Below, piece after piece: positions 38,501 to 49,938 of a stretch of DNA of 64,000 nucleotides (position 1 is the first letter of the stretch; each line of letters begins with the position of its first letter). Under the pieces are notes generated by a model. It was not told where the DNA came from, did no database searches, and saw only the letters and a list, made by a program, of their open reading frames with translations. The DNA is taken from positions 372,001 to 436,000 of the forward strand of contig JABELC010000012.1 of the NCBI GenBank assembly GCA_028455995.1, in the 5' to 3' direction. This DNA is from Scleromitrula shiraiana (taxonomy: Eukaryota > Ascomycota > Leotiomycetes > Helotiales > Sclerotiniaceae). The translations under genes were made by a program, and so were the position numbers.

Positions 38501-39138
38501 ACCATTGATGTGTATGAATGGGCGTGTGAGTGCAATAAGGATGAAACCAATTAATCTCCTTGGCAGTTCAAGTCAAGTTCTGACGGAAGAAGGAAAACTT
38601 CCTTCCCCGCCCCAATTATATTAACATACTCAACCACATTTTCTGCACTTTTTCCCGTACAAAACCGAAGTATCCTTGCACATTAGATATTCCCGGTACT
38701 TGATCGTAAGCTGTTGATGCTAATCTTGGTTGCGGCCACATAAAGAGGGGTTTGTGGCTTCGGTAACATTGCCGCGACTAGAAGTTGCGGAAGATGGGTA
38801 TATTCTGATTGGCTACTCCCATATTTGCATATAGACATACTAGACGGCATTGCAGTAATCGAAATTAGATAACGACGTATTTTGTGGCGAGATATTTGCA
38901 GCGGCTCGCTCTTGAATTGTCCTAATAATGCAATATGCATATGTATGAAGTATTGGATCTGCAACTTGTACAAGTCATTCATCTACCCTGTATAGCATTT
39001 TCTCTTGTTAAATAGACATGCCTCCAAATACATATATAGAGCTCTATGATCCATGTTTTCACACATAACAACAATCACATTTCACTATCAGTCAACTTCA
39101 ACCTAACCTCATTTTTAGATAACAAATCGGAACCTACT

Positions 39139-39736
39139 ATGCATTTCAGCACAGCGCTCCAATTGTCTCTCTCTTCTATAGTCCTCGGACAAAGTCTCAC
39201 CGTATACCCTCCTGGTGGGCCAGGCAACATTTTAGTCACGGGGAATGGTGAATTTGACAATAGCGGGTGTCTTGATAATGACGGGAAATGGACGCTTAAG
39301 ACAAAAGACTGTGGTACTTTCTTTGGCAACGGCCAAGGCGGATTGGCCAGCGAAAATGGCTGGATAATTCTTGACGACGATTCGGTCATCACGATTACAA
39401 CTTCAACTTTCAGCACTGCGTGGGTAGGCACGCATGTTGATAATGCTGTAAGTATCCTCCTTGTTGTTCTGGAGGAACATGTCTGACAACGTACCTGTGC
39501 AGAGAACAGCATTTAACCTTCAAGCCAACATTGGAAATACCGGAGACGAACCCTGGGGTGGTCCATTGTGGTTCGCAGAACAAACACCGGATGAATCTTC
39601 CAGTCCGGTAGCGCTTAGTGGTCATAATGTCACTGATTCTCATCAACTCTTCCTTACTTTCAACTCTACATATGCCGACAGTGTTAAATCGTGGTTCGGT
39701 TCGAGAGTCATGATGGTTCAGGAGCTCAAAGTTTAG
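39139..39736 (+). CDS. Small secreted protein (180 aa, one intron)
   Basis: Exons 39139-39447 and 39503-39736, with a 55-nt intron (GTAAGT..TGCAG). Signal peptide at about residues 1-18 (MHFSTALQLSLSSIVLGQ). The mature part has the segment GCLDNDGKWTLKTKDCGTFF, two Cys that could form a disulfide, and otherwise beta-rich, Gly/Asp/Thr-rich sequence ending in MVQELKV. The GCL..GKW..CGTF pattern vaguely resembles the C-terminal domain of fungal RNase T2 proteins, but the RNase catalytic domain is absent and this similarity is weak. Likely a secreted or cell-surface protein; an effector-like role is possible but not shown. Confidence 0.8.
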
Positions 39737-39894
39737 TGCAATACTGAACTTTGGCAAATTTAGATGTTATAGTTCTATTTGGATTTGACCTGGAAAACGA
39801 AATGGTGAAATGTGTTGTGCATGAATTGTAATTTGTGGCTCGAGTTGCAACAGGATACTTCGGATATCACGTATAAGTTAGCTTCAAACATATC

Positions 39895-40498
39895 ATGGAT
39901 ATTTCTCTGACTCGCCTCAGTAACTTAGTTCGAAGAGCTCAATGTAATTGCTTTGCTCGTGGAAGTGGTGAAGTTGACCAGAGTTTTGAACTAGAATCTC
40001 GTACGAATTATCTCGATGATTTTCGTCTTATGACTTCGGAGCGACTGTCAAATTACACGCCAGCTTCTGTCACATCCGATAGGACTTATTTTAACCACTC
40101 ACCAAATAGATGAACCTGAGAGCAAAGACAGCCGAGGTTCAACCATCAACGATCAGAAATCTCCAGGAAATTTTTTTCTTTGTACTATCCATAAAATCGA
40201 TGCATCAGATGAGGTGACCAATGTGAAGTTCTACGACCATGTTGAGAACTCTATAGAATGCATTAAGTCTTTTCCCATGATGTCCAGCGGCTCTTCAGTC
40301 TCTAGAAACATTATTAGAATGAATCTTGCTGCCTTCCGATCCTTAAAAGATACATCCTATAGAAACCCCAGTGGTTGGCGAAAACATATCCACAGAAGCT
40401 TAAGTGAAAGCGAAGCTTCTGTCGTTGTCCATAGATTTAATCATGAAAGTTCTGGCAAACGCTTGTTTCAACATCATCTCATTGTATATAAAGCATGA
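39895..40498 (+). CDS. Doubtful hypothetical gene, spliced or frameshifted
   Basis: Two overlapping frames look coding: 39895-40113 (starts MDISLTRLSN, 72 aa) and a second frame open from about 40034 to 40498 (contains FYDHVENSIECI and ends HHLIVYKA). The second has no ATG near its beginning. A 58-nt intron 40025-40082 (GTCTTA..GATAG) would join them into 181 codons in frame, with a non-ideal donor; alternatively the locus carries a one-base frameshift. No family is recognised. It lies just upstream of and in the same direction as the PARP-like genes. Confidence 0.4.
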
Positions 40499-40622
40499 AT
40501 AACCGCTTCCCTGAAATTTCAAGGACGTTACCAATTTTTAGCTGGTACCTCTTGAGCACACAGAATTCTTGTGTCGAATCTTCTGTTAACCCCGATCACA
40601 TCTTATCATCTTTTTACAAATA

Positions 40623-41874
40623 ATGACGAACTCGAACCATGCCCTAGAAACTCTAGATGGAGATGCTGAAAACACAAGCACTCTCAAACTCGACATACTC
40701 CGCAGAAGATTCCAGAAGAGAAAGATTCGTTTCAATGGATTGAGTAGCAGAACAGAACTCCAAGCTTTATGGAGCATGTACGAACTCAAAATGATTAAAC
40801 ATGGTGAGAACGGAGAAAACATCGATAAAGAATGTGTCAAGAAAGTCGCCTCATGGTGGCGTATGTCAGCACAAGAAGTGCTGGAGGAATGTGAAGATTT
40901 GAAGTTGGCTACAGACGGCCGCAAGCAACATCATATACATACTCTCATTCGATACAAGTAAGTAAAAGCAAGAACCATTGTCAGTTACTTACTGATTTCT
41001 TGTCAGCTACAAACTACCCACCGAGGAAGTGACTGTTTCGGATTCTGAGAGTGATTCTGAGAGAGAAGTTCCAGATGACATCAAGGATTTTGTCGTCGAA
41101 GCTATCAAGGATCCAGTCGCTACCTACCTGCGCCTCAGTACACTGTTCATTCTCATGGACGATAACGGCAATCGATTGAAACCCCCTGCTGAAAGTCCAT
41201 TCCAGACCGTGGACACGTTTCAACGACATTTAAGCTTTCTACCCAAACTTTCATCGTTCCAACATGCCGGAAAATTCACTCGTGCTATGAATGACCTTAA
41301 GCCTACAACTCAGAATTTGTTATCTTGGGCCCACGACGACTGGAACGACCAGAAAAATCCAATGATTTTGAGATCCGCCCCTGAGAACGTCGCGATTGAT
41401 GGGATATCTGAGAATATTCATCAATTTGTGTTGGTTAAACCACCCCCAAAAATCCAGACCGCATACCTCAGATCTTTGGCAGAAAACTCTTCTCAATCGA
41501 CTATTCTCTTCCATGGAACGGCCGTTCAGTCTCTCTATTCTATACTCTTCGATGGGTTTCATCCAACTGAAGAAGGCATTTGGCTGGCTGAAGATCCGCT
41601 TGCCTCCGGGTTTGCTTTCAAACACCCGTTCTCGGGTTGGAAAGACAACTTCTTCAACGGCTTTCACGTACTTCTCGCATGTGAGGTTGCTGGTGATGTG
41701 AAGGATACGGACTCGAATGGATGTGGGGTATATCTTATCAAGGATAAGGACCGTGTGATCGTAAGATATGTCTTCTTGATTCCGAGGGCAGAGGCTGGTC
41801 GTCCACCGAGGGGGGCGGATTTTATTAAAAATATTGAGGATGGTGTAAAGAAATTTAAATATATCGAAGTTTGA
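40623..41874 (+). CDS. Divergent PARP/ADP-ribosyltransferase-like protein 1 (400 aa, one intron)
   Basis: Exons 40623-40957 and 41007-41874, with a 49-nt intron (GTAAGT..TCAG); 401 codons. Residues 1-110 are charged and helical, 120-130 is a Ser/Asp/Glu stretch. The C-terminal part from about 278 has the order of a PARP catalytic fold: H281 in ILFHGT, a helix with SILFDGF, G302-IWLAEDP (the usual GIYFA position), LLACEVAG, then VYLIKDKDRVIVRYVFLIP (364-370) as the final strands. The Glu that normally precedes this last hairpin is a Gly (about residue 350), so classical polymer synthesis is unlikely. The role may be mono-ADP-ribosylation or a non-catalytic one; this is inference from pattern. 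It is a paralogue of the next gene. Confidence 0.72.
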
Positions 41875-42395
41875 GAAATAGCGGTTAGGAAGAAACAGAG
41901 TGGATGGGATTTTGATGACAAGAGCTATCTATGTTTTATGAGTCTGGCTTTATTTTAAGGGGATAGAGGTACTACTCTCCCTAAGCGTGTTATTACATCT
42001 GAATTATTTGCCCCATAATACATTACATGGCTATAACATTATTTCTGTTTTGTTGTGTCAATGATACCACTAGTAAAAGATCCCAAAATAAAACCTAACA
42101 ACATCTTGTCATCTAAAATTCCCAGGAGAAAGTTCTGTAGGATTTCGTTTAAAAATAATCAGAACTTTAGAAAATTCTTTATGATTCTGGAACTTTGCTG
42201 GATGTTGTAGATAAGAAATTATTCAAATCAAGTGTCTGCTTCTCGAAACTACCCTCGCCGAATCCTTGGGTATATACTGAGGGTGGTCCTTCACCAAAAT
42301 CTCCCCGAATATTGATTCGGAAATAAATTTGCAACCTCGTTCTGAACATTACGATTTTTAAGCAATTTGAACGACAAGTGCAAATTTTCAAGATC

Positions 42396-43292
42396 ATGTC
42401 CAACTCAGCAAGAGCACATGGAGTGCTAGAGAAAAACCACAAAGCACTGTTAAGAGATTGTGAAGAAGATGCCAACGCCATCTACTTGATGTTCATGTCA
42501 ATGTATCCTCATCTGAACAATTTCACGCAACAACAACTGCGCCGGTTTCCTAAACTAGCCACACTCAAAATCCATGAGTTTGTGAAGCAGGTCGCACATA
42601 TCGAAGATACTTCTTCCAATGTGCTCTCTCAGATACACTCGAGATACTCACCCATTTTCGCAAGCCCACCACAATACCTACGGATCCCAAGCCTCCCACC
42701 TAGCATCCTTCAATTCGTCGTTAAAAGCCCACCACGCCACTTGTCAACTCGATATAACGCTGCCGTGAAACGAGCAGGTTCACATACCTCTGTCCGTTTT
42801 CACGGGACTTCTCTCCATGCACTTCACAAAATCATGCAAGAAGGATTTCGAACATCTCAAATCTGGACTGCTAGATGCCCACGAGTTTCCATGTACTATG
42901 CATTTCGAGACGATCATGTATATAGCTGGAACGGAAACCCCCTGGGAAAGTATGGCGTACTATTGGGGCTGGAAGTGGCGGGAAAGAGATTAGAGGACAT
43001 CAATGTTTTTGATCAAGCGGACCTGGTGATGGTCAAGTATATTTTTCTCTTGCCGCCTGAACTGAAGTACGAATGCCAGTTGCAGGAGAAGGAAGAGGAA
43101 GAAGAAGAGTGGATCAAGAGGATGGAGCTTTGCTATAGGGTCTGGCCACGGGGCAAAATCAGTACTGGAAGATTATTGATGTATATCATTGGGGTCTTAG
43201 GAATTCTATTTGGCGGCTATTTATCGATGGCGATAATGACGGTTATATTTGTGATACAATGGGTTCGATGGAGATTCTCGAACGGAAGTTGA
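42396..43292 (+). CDS. Divergent PARP/ADP-ribosyltransferase-like protein 2 with C-terminal membrane anchor (298 aa)
   Basis: Single exon; the ATG at 42396 is the first in frame. It shares with its upstream neighbour the segment FVVKSPPR.., VRFHGTSLHALHKIMQEGF (H136), a following aromatic strand (MYYAF), LLGLEVAG, and VMVKYIFLLPPE. At the place of the PARP catalytic Glu there is E200-D201. After a Glu-rich stretch (KEEEEEE, about 231-237) comes a hydrophobic tail, about residues 257-292, with one or two membrane segments. The architecture recalls tail-anchored PARP16 (endoplasmic reticulum), which is an analogy only. A tandem duplicate of the preceding gene, about 520 bp downstream. Confidence 0.7.
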   Translation: MSNSARAHGVLEKNHKALLRDCEEDANAIYLMFMSMYPHLNNFTQQQLRRFPKLATLKIHEFVKQVAHIEDTSSNVLSQIHSRYSPIFASPPQYLRIPSLPPSILQFVVKSPPRHLSTRYNAAVKRAGSHTSVRFHGTSLHALHKIMQEGFRTSQIWTARCPRVSMYYAFRDDHVYSWNGNPLGKYGVLLGLEVAGKRLEDINVFDQADLVMVKYIFLLPPELKYECQLQEKEEEEEEWIKRMELCYRVWPRGKISTGRLLMYIIGVLGILFGGYLSMAIMTVIFVIQWVRWRFSNGS

Positions 43293-45375
43293 TATAACTG
43301 TCAGTTCGTCGGTGCATTCTCATAGTACTCGAATTCATAGAAAATGAAAATGCTTGCAATGATATGGGAATGGTTGAATGATTTTCAGGTGATTTAATAC
43401 TCGTGTACTCTGGCCTACAGGATATTAACGAATCGTGACACTAACTGCACCCCCACTTGCCCCAAAAATATTGATTTTAGCGTTGTTTAACACTTCCAAT
43501 AAATAAATCTATGAGAGTATATATCACGATGAACAATCAAGAATGCGAAGCCAAATACACAATGCCAGATTGGTATAAACCGCATTCTGATACCGAAACA
43601 TTTCTTTCTCATCTGGAGCTGAAATTGCGAAGTTATAGATAACAGAGCCATCTTCGGTGAATCTGCGCGTGAACCTCATGCTGTGAAGTAATTGTCCGAT
43701 GAGTGCTAACATTTGATACAATGAACATCATTCTCCTGCCATTAAGACATATATGCTAATCTTCATCCACAGGTATTAGTATCATCTAGTTTTGATGTAT
43801 CCAACAACTGCCTAGTTCCTCATATAAAATCGCCCTCTAGGTCTTTCAATTCTCGATCAGGATGAAATATCTGCACAACAATATAAAGGATTTTCGGTCA
43901 AGCATGGAAATTTTGGGACTCAGTGTTTATTCAATCAATTCAACTGTGCTCCGTCGGTTGCCTCTGTCAGTTACCGTCCAGCGTTTGTAGTGGATTTCAA
44001 TGACAATATGATAAGAATTTTGGGTGTTAGTCTATAAAGAAAAGCTGCAAGAGTCAATGCCAACTCGCTGGTATCAGTTTCTATCATATCCCCTACGCAT
44101 GAAAGCCCGTTTATGAAGTCAGTGCACACAATCTTACAATGAGCCTATCATCAATAATACAACACGAGCCTTGTATTATTGATTACAGAGAATCCGGAAA
44201 AGGTTCCGTTAAGAGGCATGATGTCACGCCATAGATGGGTAGGCATGTGAGATCACAGACTTGCGTCAATATCGGGCTATCTAAGTCGATATGCAGGTCT
44301 GTATCAGCCTGTAGTCTAGGTTTATGGGCCAGTAGATGAAGCAAAGCTGGTGGTCGCGTATAAGTCCTCTAATTGTCGTGGCTTTCCCAAAACCACATCT
44401 GGGATACATAAAGATCTGGACTGGGATATGCATCTCGAGATGAACGCTGAAACAGCTTCTAGACTATTCAGACAAGTAAGTAAGGTATGATCAATGATAT
44501 GGTCAATATTTTGGTGTTAAAATTTGGATATGTATACTGGAGAGGTTTTGTATAGCCCATAATGTCATTATTGGACATCGAAAGGTCTCACGTTATCCGG
44601 ACCCAACCCGGATATAGTTCTAGGGACCATTGCATACTTTTTGGAGCCTCAGCTCGGGTCTCTTTGCGGTCTTCGCCTTCAATCCACTAAATGCGATGGC
44701 AATTACCATTATCTACTGGGCATTGGGTCTCACGAGTGTGGCCGCGCTTCTAGGTCAAGCTTTTTTTTTCGCGCTTGTCGAAATTTATTTCCCGTCCAGA
44801 CAAAATTCTCCGTAATTTGTTTCATCGAGACAATGTTACATACGCTAAATTTCACTCGAAAAAGCATTGACCAATTAAGTGTTTTGGGGCTAATCGGCAG
44901 CGTCTGTTCCATGCAAATTGAGTATTTAACCGCCGACATCATGTCTGGGCTTGGTATCATGAAATCTTGATCCATTGGATATGATACTTTAATTCAAACC
45001 CTCAGTTGATTGTTACAATGCGCCGTCTTTTACAATTTTCACCTGTCCTTGAAGTTCCTTTCCGTCGAGCGCCAGAGACACACTGCATTGGGTCGTTTCT
45101 GGTGTGACCTCAATAACTCCAGAGTATATAGAATTCCTTTCTTCTTGAAATCGCAATGTAATGTGCTCTTCATACTCACTCTTTCTCTTTCTTTCGTTTT
45201 ATGATTTTTTCAATCCTTGATTTGTTTCCCACTGGTTAATCAATTCGTTACACATTCTTTACAAAGTCTTGAAATATTAGTTGTTTTTCAATATCCTCCA
45301 GTCTTTCATATACAAACACGCCGAGGTTGCGTTAACGATCAATAGTTGCTCATAATATAAAATAATCATTGAAAT
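43293..45375. other. Gene-free intergenic region with a perfect hairpin
   Basis: About 2.1 kb without a convincing gene. A hydrophobic frame near 44630 has no ATG start and no partner exon, so it may be a relic. A perfect 13-bp inverted repeat lies at 44150-44183. Confidence 0.5.
44150..44183. repeat. Perfect 13-bp inverted repeat (hairpin)
   Basis: ATCAATAATACAA at 44150-44162 and its exact complement TTGTATTATTGAT at 44171-44183, separated by the 8-nt loop CACGAGCC. It is not followed by a T run and is far from any gene end. Confidence 0.85.
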
Positions 45376-47321
45376 ATGAAAATTCCGCAGTTCATAATAA
45401 TTACACTTTTCTTAGCTCCCTTAAGCACGGCTGGTCCGGTCCGCTGGCGCAATGGGACATCTAGGAAGTAAGCTTCTCATTCCATAATACTTTTGAATGT
45501 TTCTAATTTGATGATAGTTTGCAAAGAGATCGTCATGATAATTCAACTCGGATAGACTCCGAGTCTCATCATAGTGCTATTGGCATCACAATTCTGCCAT
45601 CTGAACCGACTTCCGTGACATCTGTTATATCTATCCAGTCCAATTCCAGTCCAGAGAGTGACTTCACATCTACTGCATTAGCATCAAGTGCCACTGACAG
45701 CTTATCTTTACCGATTCCTACTTCGGAGCAACACTCCGTTGATGAGCCCCAAAGTACACATGGAACAAGCCCCATTTCTACCAGCAATGCCTCGGATGAT
45801 AATCGGCAATCAAGAACAACCCATTCAAACCAATCCTTTACTACAGAGTCTGTAGCTTCAGCCCAGTCGCCTAGTACTCAAGTCCTTGGAACAGGCGTAA
45901 CGACTACAGGAGAGTTTACATTTACTATTCCAGTTCCATCAACTGAAAGTGCAACATTGGCTGCTCAATCGACGACAGAAAAGGCTACCCCAATAAGCCC
46001 AATCACGTTAATTACACCGAGTATATCATCCGCTGTTCAAAACCCATCTAATGCAGGAGGTCATGAAACTGCCTCGCAAACAGTCAAATCATCTTCAGCT
46101 TCTGCAGCTCAACCTTCAGCACTTAGCATCCTAAGTAATCCTTCCAATGCCGGAAACTTGACTGCGGGAAGCGCAAAGAGTACTGGTGTCTCGAGTAAAT
46201 TATCCTTAACCCAGAAGTCTACACAGTTCTTCTCAACATCTATTTTATCAAGTTCATCAAATTCTAGCCCAATACCGCAAATTTCGTCGAGTGGGATCTC
46301 GGTGGTAAGATCTAGTCCATCGATAGCTCCTTTTAACGCTGGAAATTCAACAAACACATCTGGGAGCGCAAAAAGTACAGCAAACTCGAATTCAAAATTA
46401 GAACCGTCCATAACAAGCTTTGGGTCTTCTACTGCAAGAGAGACAGATGGGTCATCAACCGAGAGACAAAGTGCGAATTTGACTGCAGCAGCATCTTCAA
46501 CCAATACGGAGCCCGAGAAGATCTCTGCGCAGAGGACTGAGCCTACGAGAGTGACTGGGGAAGCATCATCGGGAAAAGAACCCGAGAAGACTTCAGAACA
46601 GAGCACTATTACCGAGACCATGAAAGTGACAGCGACAGTATCGCCAACCAACAGAGAGCCCGAGAAAAGCTCCAATCAGGGAAGTAGCACAGAAGCCACA
46701 GAAGTGACTGGGCTCAAAACATCTACTGCAAGAACCACCGAAGCGCAAACCCAGCCCGAAAGTTTCACTATTCAGGCAGCTTCATCACAAACCACATCAA
46801 CTCAGAAACCACTCACAACTTCTGTTACAATTATTGATGTTTTGCCTTCCACCCTATCTCCCACCTTAACACCGTCTCCCACCTTATCACCGTCCACAAA
46901 AATAACAACTGTGAATGTACAATCAGTAGCAAACAGTAAAGCAGCAAGCACAACACAAGAAACTGGTGCGCTCACATTTCTTACTATCATTCCTGTTTCT
47001 GCTACCGGAGATGGGCATAAAGATGGTGGTGATGCAGCTGGAAGCAGCACGAGCAAAATAGAAAGTACGACGCAAGAAGTGCAGGGTGTTAGTACTACTA
47101 TAGAGGTTTCAAGTAGTACTGTCGCAATAGGTGACGTACCAAGAGAGACGGTTGTGAGTTTCGCAGCGCCAAGGGCTAGTACGAGTGTGAACAGTAGTAG
47201 CATTGGGGTCGAGGAGACTGGAGAGAGTTGTACTGGGGGGGCGATAACCGTTACGGAGACGCAGATCACGACGCAGACAGTGATTGAAACGATAAGAGAG
47301 ACTATCACGGTTAAGAGGTAG
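45376..47321 (+). CDS. Ser/Thr-rich secreted or cell-wall protein (631 aa, one intron)
   Basis: Exons 45376-45467 and 45518-47321, with a 50-nt intron; 632 codons. Signal peptide at about residues 1-19 (MKIPQFIIITLFLAPLSTA). Most of the mature chain is Ser, Thr, Ala, Pro and Glu, with loose repeats of the type EP-EK-S-Q-ST-E-T-VT around residues 320-400, so it should be heavily O-glycosylated like a mucin-type cell-surface protein. Near the C-terminus there is a Cys (GESCTGG), and the chain ends in TVIETIRETITVKR without a hydrophobic tail, so no GPI anchor is evident. No enzymatic domain. A wall or adhesin-like role is inferred. The spliced first exon was chosen because the long frame itself has no upstream ATG or signal peptide. 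Confidence 0.83.
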
Positions 47322-48092
47322 TAGTTGAGGTGGTTATGAAATTTAATCATTTTCAATGCAGGCATTTATCAGTTTAGGGAGTAGAGGTAATGGCGGAGGA
47401 AACAAAAAACTGAACATCAACAGAGCAGAGTAAAACGGTGAGGGAGCATTGGAACGAATATCACAGATGATTGATAATCTGGCCATTTAGAATATCCCCA
47501 GATTGCACAAGTCTTGTAGATATAATAAAATCCATGATTTCTAAGCGCGCATTATATCTCGTCCATTATTTCCTTGCTACTCTTGGCTTTTTACTTAAGA
47601 ACCCTGCGATGAGTGAATTGTAGTAATTATCTTCCTGCCAGTGCAGCATTTATGAAGTATTTGATATCTGATACGCTGACGAGCATATTCAATACGGAAC
47701 GCTTCAGCTCTAGGCGCCTTGTTTGGATGTCAATGCATCTCTTGCATTTTTTCTACGGTTTTAATTGGACAATGATAGAGATTGTAGCATCATCTCAAGT
47801 AGTCAGCCAAAAGATAATTTTCTAATTGCATATTTACACATCTGGAAACAAACTACTACCCATTTCTGCATAAATTAAATCAGTCATCTGCGGGGTACCT
47901 AAAGGTCTGTTAGTTGCATTCCTCGCCCAAATATTGAGCTAACAAGGAAAAGTCGTGGAGGAATGCGGGGAATACAAACACAGTCTTTACTTTGTTTGTA
48001 AGAGAAATGCGAAGTTGTACAATTATATACCGCCGCACTAAATATTAAATCTGATTGAGAGCTCAATTAAAAATTGCAAAACAATATCAATC
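47322..48092. other. Intergenic region
   Basis: About 770 bp between two plus-strand genes. No coding frame or repeat of note. Confidence 0.5.
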
Positions 48093-49695
48093 ATGAGTCG
48101 ACATCCCGTTAAAGATGCCGTTAGTGGTATTATAGGCATGGGAACAGATGCGTATGCCCATTACAAAGACAAGAAAGCTGGTTCCACAGCGCCAGACGAG
48201 AACAAGCCGACTGGAGACCAATTAGTTGCGAACACTGAAGAAACAACTTGTATTGACGACTACGATTACGAGAGTTACGATGAGGATGATGAGGGTGATT
48301 GGGTACGGGACGAGACACAATCAGAACTTCCAGCCTACAATAAGCAAGACGGCAAGCAAGAAAGTGTAGATAAAGTGCTCGAAGACTTCACGAAGGCTCA
48401 TCCAGAAGCGTCGATAAATCATCGTGCATCAAATACAGGGCAAGGAATACCTGTACCAGTCATCATTCCGGAGCGAAGACCAGGATCGAAGCATAGGGGC
48501 TTTGTGAGGGCTTATGCACCGGTTCTCAAAGACTGTGGGGTAGATCAAGATACATTTATTGATTTCTTGACGGGGTTTGAAACTGCCATCAAGGTAGCTT
48601 ACTCCTTCCTATCATCCACGTCAAAGAAGAAAGTAACAATTACAACTTAGGCATCACCATATTTCCACGTAATCAATGTAGCAGTGGCTGCAAGTATTCT
48701 GGCAGAAGGAATCGCCGTGGCTCCGAGTATTATTGTTCATGTAGCTGCATTTGCTGTGCATGCCAGTATAGAAGCTGGAAGAAGAGCATATATGTCGAAC
48801 GAGTGGGTTTTGCATCAAAAGCCAGTCATATAAAATGAACGTTCACATGTACTAATAAATATATTCTAGACAAAATAAATATCTTGTCAGCATGAATGAC
48901 AAATTGTTCAAGCCTCATGGTCTCTATGCTATGCTTATGACTTGGAAACCTGATTCGGATTCATCATCTGTTATCTCGACTGTCGACCTTAATACTAACA
49001 TCCTTTCATCTGTCGCAGCTCGCGAAGTTGGAAATCGTAGCAAATTTCGTTCAACAAGTGGCAAGACAATCGGCCAATCACAAATGCCGGAAAGTGCGGA
49101 ACTGGTGTTTCCAGTGCTAGAAAAGGCGAGTGTTGGGGAGAAAGAGAATGCAATGAAAAGGGCGGGTCATTGGGTTGGAGAATGGAAGGATAGGCGAAGT
49201 CAAGCAAAGTTTGTAAGTGGTTTTCCACTTCTGTATTGTCCCATTATTTTCCATCTGGGATGACAATAGTACCCGGACACTGATGAATAACTTATATCTA
49301 GGCTTATGAGAACTCCAACTCGACTTTGTCTACTAACTCTGGCGAACCGCAAGGATTTTCTTCCCGCTGGAACGATCCGTCTCACCCAGCAAATCAAGGT
49401 GGTATAATTGGCGTTCTTTCAGGCGGTCATTTAGGCCGAGCTGCAAGGAAAGAAAGAAGACGACAGAGATTAGGACAGCCCAAAGTAGATACGTCCACAA
49501 AGCAGAGAATAGGGCCATTGAGGAGTGCTAAAAGAAAGTTGCATGAAGTAAGTTTGCCACTTTTGATTGCTATCCGGTATGGCTAATGCAAGTGATTTGT
49601 GACAATAGAATGTTTTATATCTGATCATTGTGAACATGCCCAGCGATGAGGAGCTGAAATTGGTGGCTGCTATTACGAAAGATAAGACAGCTTAG
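48093..49695 (+). CDS. Conserved fungal protein of unknown function (442 aa, five exons)
   Basis: Exons 48093-48593, 48651-48802, 48870-49212, 49302-49547, 49609-49695; introns 57, 67, 89 and 61 nt, total 443 codons. An apparent in-frame TAG at 48648 is the 3' end of intron 1 (GTAGCT..CTTAG). Residues 1-25 carry VKDAVSGIIGMGTDAYAHYKDKK; an acidic Tyr/Asp/Glu patch follows (about 65-85), then PVIIPERRPGSKHRGFVRAYAP and CGVDQDTFIDFL. Residues about 168-215 are hydrophobic (AVAAASILAEGIAVAP, then HVAAFAVHASIEAGRRAY) and then MNDKLFKPHGLYAMLM. I recognise this layout from a widespread ascomycete family without an assigned function. It may associate with membranes through the hydrophobic middle. 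The last exons are basic. Confidence 0.85.
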
Positions 49696-49938
49696 TTATT
49701 TTAGTATCATGTCCATTATGGAGATAGTATGGAGAGTCAGAACGGCAGAAAGAAATGGTCAGATCAGGTATCTGGACAAATATGATAATCATCAGCACTC
49801 AGATTTTCTGCTCGAACATAATATATATGATTTCTTTTCATATCTTATTGTTGTTATCACAATAAGAGATTTTATAATTGATAAGTCTAACAGTGAAGCT
49901 ATGATCATATAGTGATATGCAAGGCGTAGCATTCGGAG

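Larger units (their letters stand above)
29987..39138. other. 9-kb gene-poor, microsatellite-rich region
   Basis: No frame here has convincing coding character, splice structure or family pattern. The part near 30000-31500 should be the promoter and 5' UTR of the C2H2 gene. It contains many simple repeats, listed separately, plus poly-purine and poly-pyrimidine tracts (33250, 34200) and several AT-rich patches. It may include regulatory sequence or long non-coding transcripts, but nothing in the sequence proves it. Confidence 0.5.

Noticed and set aside
39075..39512. 145-codon minus-strand open frame
   Set aside because: Antisense to the small secreted protein gene, which has a signal peptide and a proper intron.
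44630..44970. Hydrophobic open frames resembling membrane segments
   Set aside because: No ATG in the relevant frame, no adjoining exon and no recognisable family; at best an old relic.
46109..47365. Two 187-188 codon minus-strand open frames
   Set aside because: Antisense shadows of the Ser/Thr-rich coding sequence 45376-47321.
48648..48650. In-frame TAG suggesting that the conserved 442-residue gene is a pseudogene
   Set aside because: The TAG is the 3' end of a 57-nt intron (48594-48650); splicing gives an uninterrupted frame across all five exons.
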